From positions 1 to 64,000 of the forward strand of contig JABARQ010000030.1 of NCBI GenBank assembly GCA_019186985.1: a stretch of DNA of 64,000 nt, in the 5' to 3' direction. Numbering within the stretch: the first letter of the stretch is position 1; each line of letters opens with the position of its first letter. A program made the position numbers and the translations under genes. The notes under the pieces were generated by a model. The model was not told where the DNA came from. It ran no database searches and saw only the letters and a list, made by a program, of their open reading frames with translations. Shown here piece after piece: positions 62,081 through 64,000 of this stretch. The stretch comes from Prosthecobacter sp. (GTDB lineage Bacteria; Verrucomicrobiota; Verrucomicrobiia; Verrucomicrobiales; Verrucomicrobiaceae).

Positions 62081-63862
62081 TCAGGGCGCCTTCGGCTGGG
62101 GCACGAGGTGCTCGGCCTCCTTGGCGGCCTCCAGACGGCGGGCCTGGGTGGCGGCGGCGTTTTCCTGCTCGATCTCGCGGCACCAGCCCTTGATCTCAAG
62201 CTCGTTGAAGATCTTGCCGATCACGCGGCGCAGCAGCCCCTTGAGGCTGGGGAGCTCGATGTCCGCAAGCGAGCGGATGGCGGCCTCCTTGTAGCTCTCG
62301 AGCAGGACGCTGGCCTTTTCATAGGCGCCGGTCTGCTCCGCCCAGCCGCGGATGGTGGGCTTGTCGGGCAGGCTGGCGACGGGCTGGCCGTTCCAGAGGG
62401 CTTCCATGACCTCCTTGACCTCATCCTTGCCGCGTTCGCGAAGGAGGGCGAGGATGATGCTGGGGCGGATGCTGACCTGGTTGTCGGCGGCGGAGTCGTC
62501 GCCGAGATCGTCGAGGTCGTCGCGGATCTGGTAGGCGATGCCAAGGTTTTCGGAATAGGTGTGCAGGACGTCGGCGGTTTCATCGAGCTGGCCGGCGAGG
62601 GCGGAGCCGATCTTGAGGGCGACTTCAAAGGCGGGGGCGGTCTTGCTGCGGAAGATTTCGAGCACCTGGGTGCCGTTGAGGGAGACGGGGTTGTTGCTCC
62701 AGAGCAGCTCGGCACCCTGGCCGCGGCAGAGCTCGCGCTGGCCTTCGGCGGCCACTTTCAGGCAGGCGCTGCGCAGGTGGCCTGCGCACTTCATTTCGGC
62801 CAGCAGGCGGTAGCCTTCACCGATGAGGAGATCGCCGACGTTGAGGGCGACCCCGACGCCGTGCTCGGAATGCAGGGTGGGCTCGCCGTAGCGTTCGGCG
62901 TCGTTGTCCTCGATGTCATCATGGATGAGGGAGGCCTTGTGGAAGGCTTCGACGGAGATGGCGGCGAGCTTGAGGTCGTCGGAGATCGGGGCTTCGGGAT
63001 CTTCGCGGAGGGCCTGATAGGCGGCGATGGTGAGGAAGGGGCGCCAGCGTTTGCCGGCGCGGGCCAGCCACTCGCGGGCGATTTCCTCGGTCTTGCAGGA
63101 GGGCTGGCCAAGCAGGGCGTCGAGGGCTTCGGGCGTGAACCAGGTCTTCACTTCATCGTGAAGGGCGTTGAGGTTCAGGCGGCGGGTCTTGTCATCGCTG
63201 GTGAGGTGGATGTAGTCCCAGACCCAGTCGACATCGACGGTGGTGTCGATGCAGTCGTCCTGAAGCAGGGGGACGGCGACAGCGGGGATGGCGGCGGCTT
63301 CGACGTAGGGGAAGGTGCGTTCGAGGACGGAGAGGCAGGAGATGCCGACGATGGCCTCGATCTTGCCCGTCTGGATGAGGGACATGACGATGGCGCTGCC
63401 TTCGGCGACGAGGACGGCGTAGCCGAGCTTTTCGGCCTCGTTCTGGAAGTCCTGGATGGAGCAGAGGCCGCACTGCTTGCAGAGCAGTCCGAATTCATCA
63501 AAGGGGGCGGGGCACTTGCTCTCGACGCGCAGGCACTTCGGCATCAGCAGCAGGCGCTTTTCAAAGGGCACGGTGGCGAGGGATTCGCGCCAGGTTTCAT
63601 TCGCCAGCAGGACGCCTGTGTAGTCACGGTAGGCCTGTTCGATGCCGTAAAGGGCCATGATTTTGTCCGTGTGAACCTGGAGTTCGTCCAGGGGCACGGG
63701 AGGCACGAGGCGGTTTTGCTCCTGATAATCGCGTACGGATTTCAGCACATGATCACGGTCCTGCTTGGTCTGCGGGATGTTTTTTTTCGGCGGACGGACA
63801 CGGCGGGTCAGGCCGGGAATGACCGGGGGCAGGGAGGCGGAACGGACGGCAACCGTGGACAT
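62081..63862 (-). CDS. DUF116-like domain fused to polyprenyl synthetase
   Basis: A 593-aa protein. Residues 50-230 resemble DUF116: cysteines in LRVESKCPAPFDEFGLLC, then KQCGLCSIQDF and AIVGISCLSVLER. Residues 255-560 are a trans-isoprenyl diphosphate synthase: GKRWRPFL, KASLIHDDIEDND (first Asp-rich motif), GVALNVGDLLIGEG, FRSKTAPAFEVALKIG and AYQIRDDLDDLGDD (second motif). It would make a polyprenyl diphosphate for quinone or cell-wall lipid. The ATG at 63862 is the first in the frame, with nothing recognisable after it to the window edge (63,863-64,000). Confidence 0.85.
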   Translation of the reverse strand: MSTVAVRSASLPPVIPGLTRRVRPPKKNIPQTKQDRDHVLKSVRDYQEQNRLVPPVPLDELQVHTDKIMALYGIEQAYRDYTGVLLANETWRESLATVPFEKRLLLMPKCLRVESKCPAPFDEFGLLCKQCGLCSIQDFQNEAEKLGYAVLVAEGSAIVMSLIQTGKIEAIVGISCLSVLERTFPYVEAAAIPAVAVPLLQDDCIDTTVDVDWVWDYIHLTSDDKTRRLNLNALHDEVKTWFTPEALDALLGQPSCKTEEIAREWLARAGKRWRPFLTIAAYQALREDPEAPISDDLKLAAISVEAFHKASLIHDDIEDNDAERYGEPTLHSEHGVGVALNVGDLLIGEGYRLLAEMKCAGHLRSACLKVAAEGQRELCRGQGAELLWSNNPVSLNGTQVLEIFRSKTAPAFEVALKIGSALAGQLDETADVLHTYSENLGIAYQIRDDLDDLGDDSAADNQVSIRPSIILALLRERGKDEVKEVMEALWNGQPVASLPDKPTIRGWAEQTGAYEKASVLLESYKEAAIRSLADIELPSLKGLLRRVIGKIFNELEIKGWCREIEQENAAATQARRLEAAKEAEHLVPQPKAP

Positions 63863-64000
63863 GGGGGGATGGGATGTCGGGAAAGGAGGTCGGTGACCAG
63901 GGGATGGGGGAGGTGGGGACGGGAGAACGCCGGGGGGTGTAACCGTGACAGTGAAGCCTGGTCTTGCAAGGATTGCGCTCAGGTGCGTGGAAATTGCGCA

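Overview
The window looks like a chromosome segment of a high-GC Verrucomicrobiota bacterium (Verrucomicrobiaceae-like; inferred from gene content, not from an rRNA gene). Pointers are a DUF1501 + DUF1549/DUF1553 pair, Tat-exported Gfo/Idh/MocA oxidoreductases, a NagB-PIG-L fusion, giant LTD/Calx-beta and GEVED surface proteins, tandem bactofilins and a DUF116-polyprenyl synthetase fusion. Many genes have no obvious Shine-Dalgarno sequence. No rRNA, tRNA or CRISPR array was seen.

Positions 1-13,930 are accessory DNA. First comes the tail of an IS630 transposase reading into a broken, AT-rich Rhs-like toxin C-terminus with a small candidate immunity gene. Next are a truncated IS3 transposase and an IS66 element (2215-4523) with near-perfect inverted repeats, an intact tnpC and decayed tnpA/tnpB. 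A Phd-VapC toxin-antitoxin pair follows, with an operator/promoter almost touching its start codon and a translationally coupled, frameshifted, exported GIY-YIG nuclease. After that is a 693-aa protein with a PI3/4-kinase-like catalytic loop.

A compact cassette (about 8370-13933) then lies between two perfect 73-bp direct repeats that are copies of the 3' end of a prolyl oligopeptidase gene. It encodes a 1424-aa NACHT-type NTPase with a C-terminal PD-(D/E)xK nuclease-like domain. Divergent from it is a winged-helix-like regulator coupled to an AbiEii/MNT-like nucleotidyltransferase, with a 17-bp palindrome between the divergent starts. This is my main candidate for an undescribed defence-type system.

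Positions 13,934-37,000 are mostly ordinary chromosome: exported prolyl oligopeptidase; a small lipoprotein; a cnrYXH-like anti-sigma/sensor/ECF-sigma operon; a class C beta-lactamase-like serine hydrolase; alanine racemase and D-aminoacyl-tRNA deacylase; a GT39-type membrane protein; an ArsR-like regulator; an SDR; a Gfo/Idh/MocA protein; a NagB-PIG-L fusion whose deacetylase half has lost its metal motif; a fused hydantoinase/5-oxoprolinase; a sialate O-acetylesterase with a clear terminator; an SGNH hydrolase; and the DUF1501 and DUF1549/1553 pair. The sugar genes suggest breakdown of complex host or algal glycans.

Positions 37,000-64,000 carry a 3508-aa exported multidomain protein (lamin-tail, Calx-beta, SdiA-regulated-like, choice-of-anchor I, 5'-nucleotidase-like); a YhaM-like HD phosphohydrolase; holA; fdhD; two bactofilin genes with a consensus promoter that implies a leaderless message; queF-queC; another Gfo/Idh/MocA protein; a 2195-aa protein of ten GEVED modules; and a DUF116-polyprenyl synthetase fusion.
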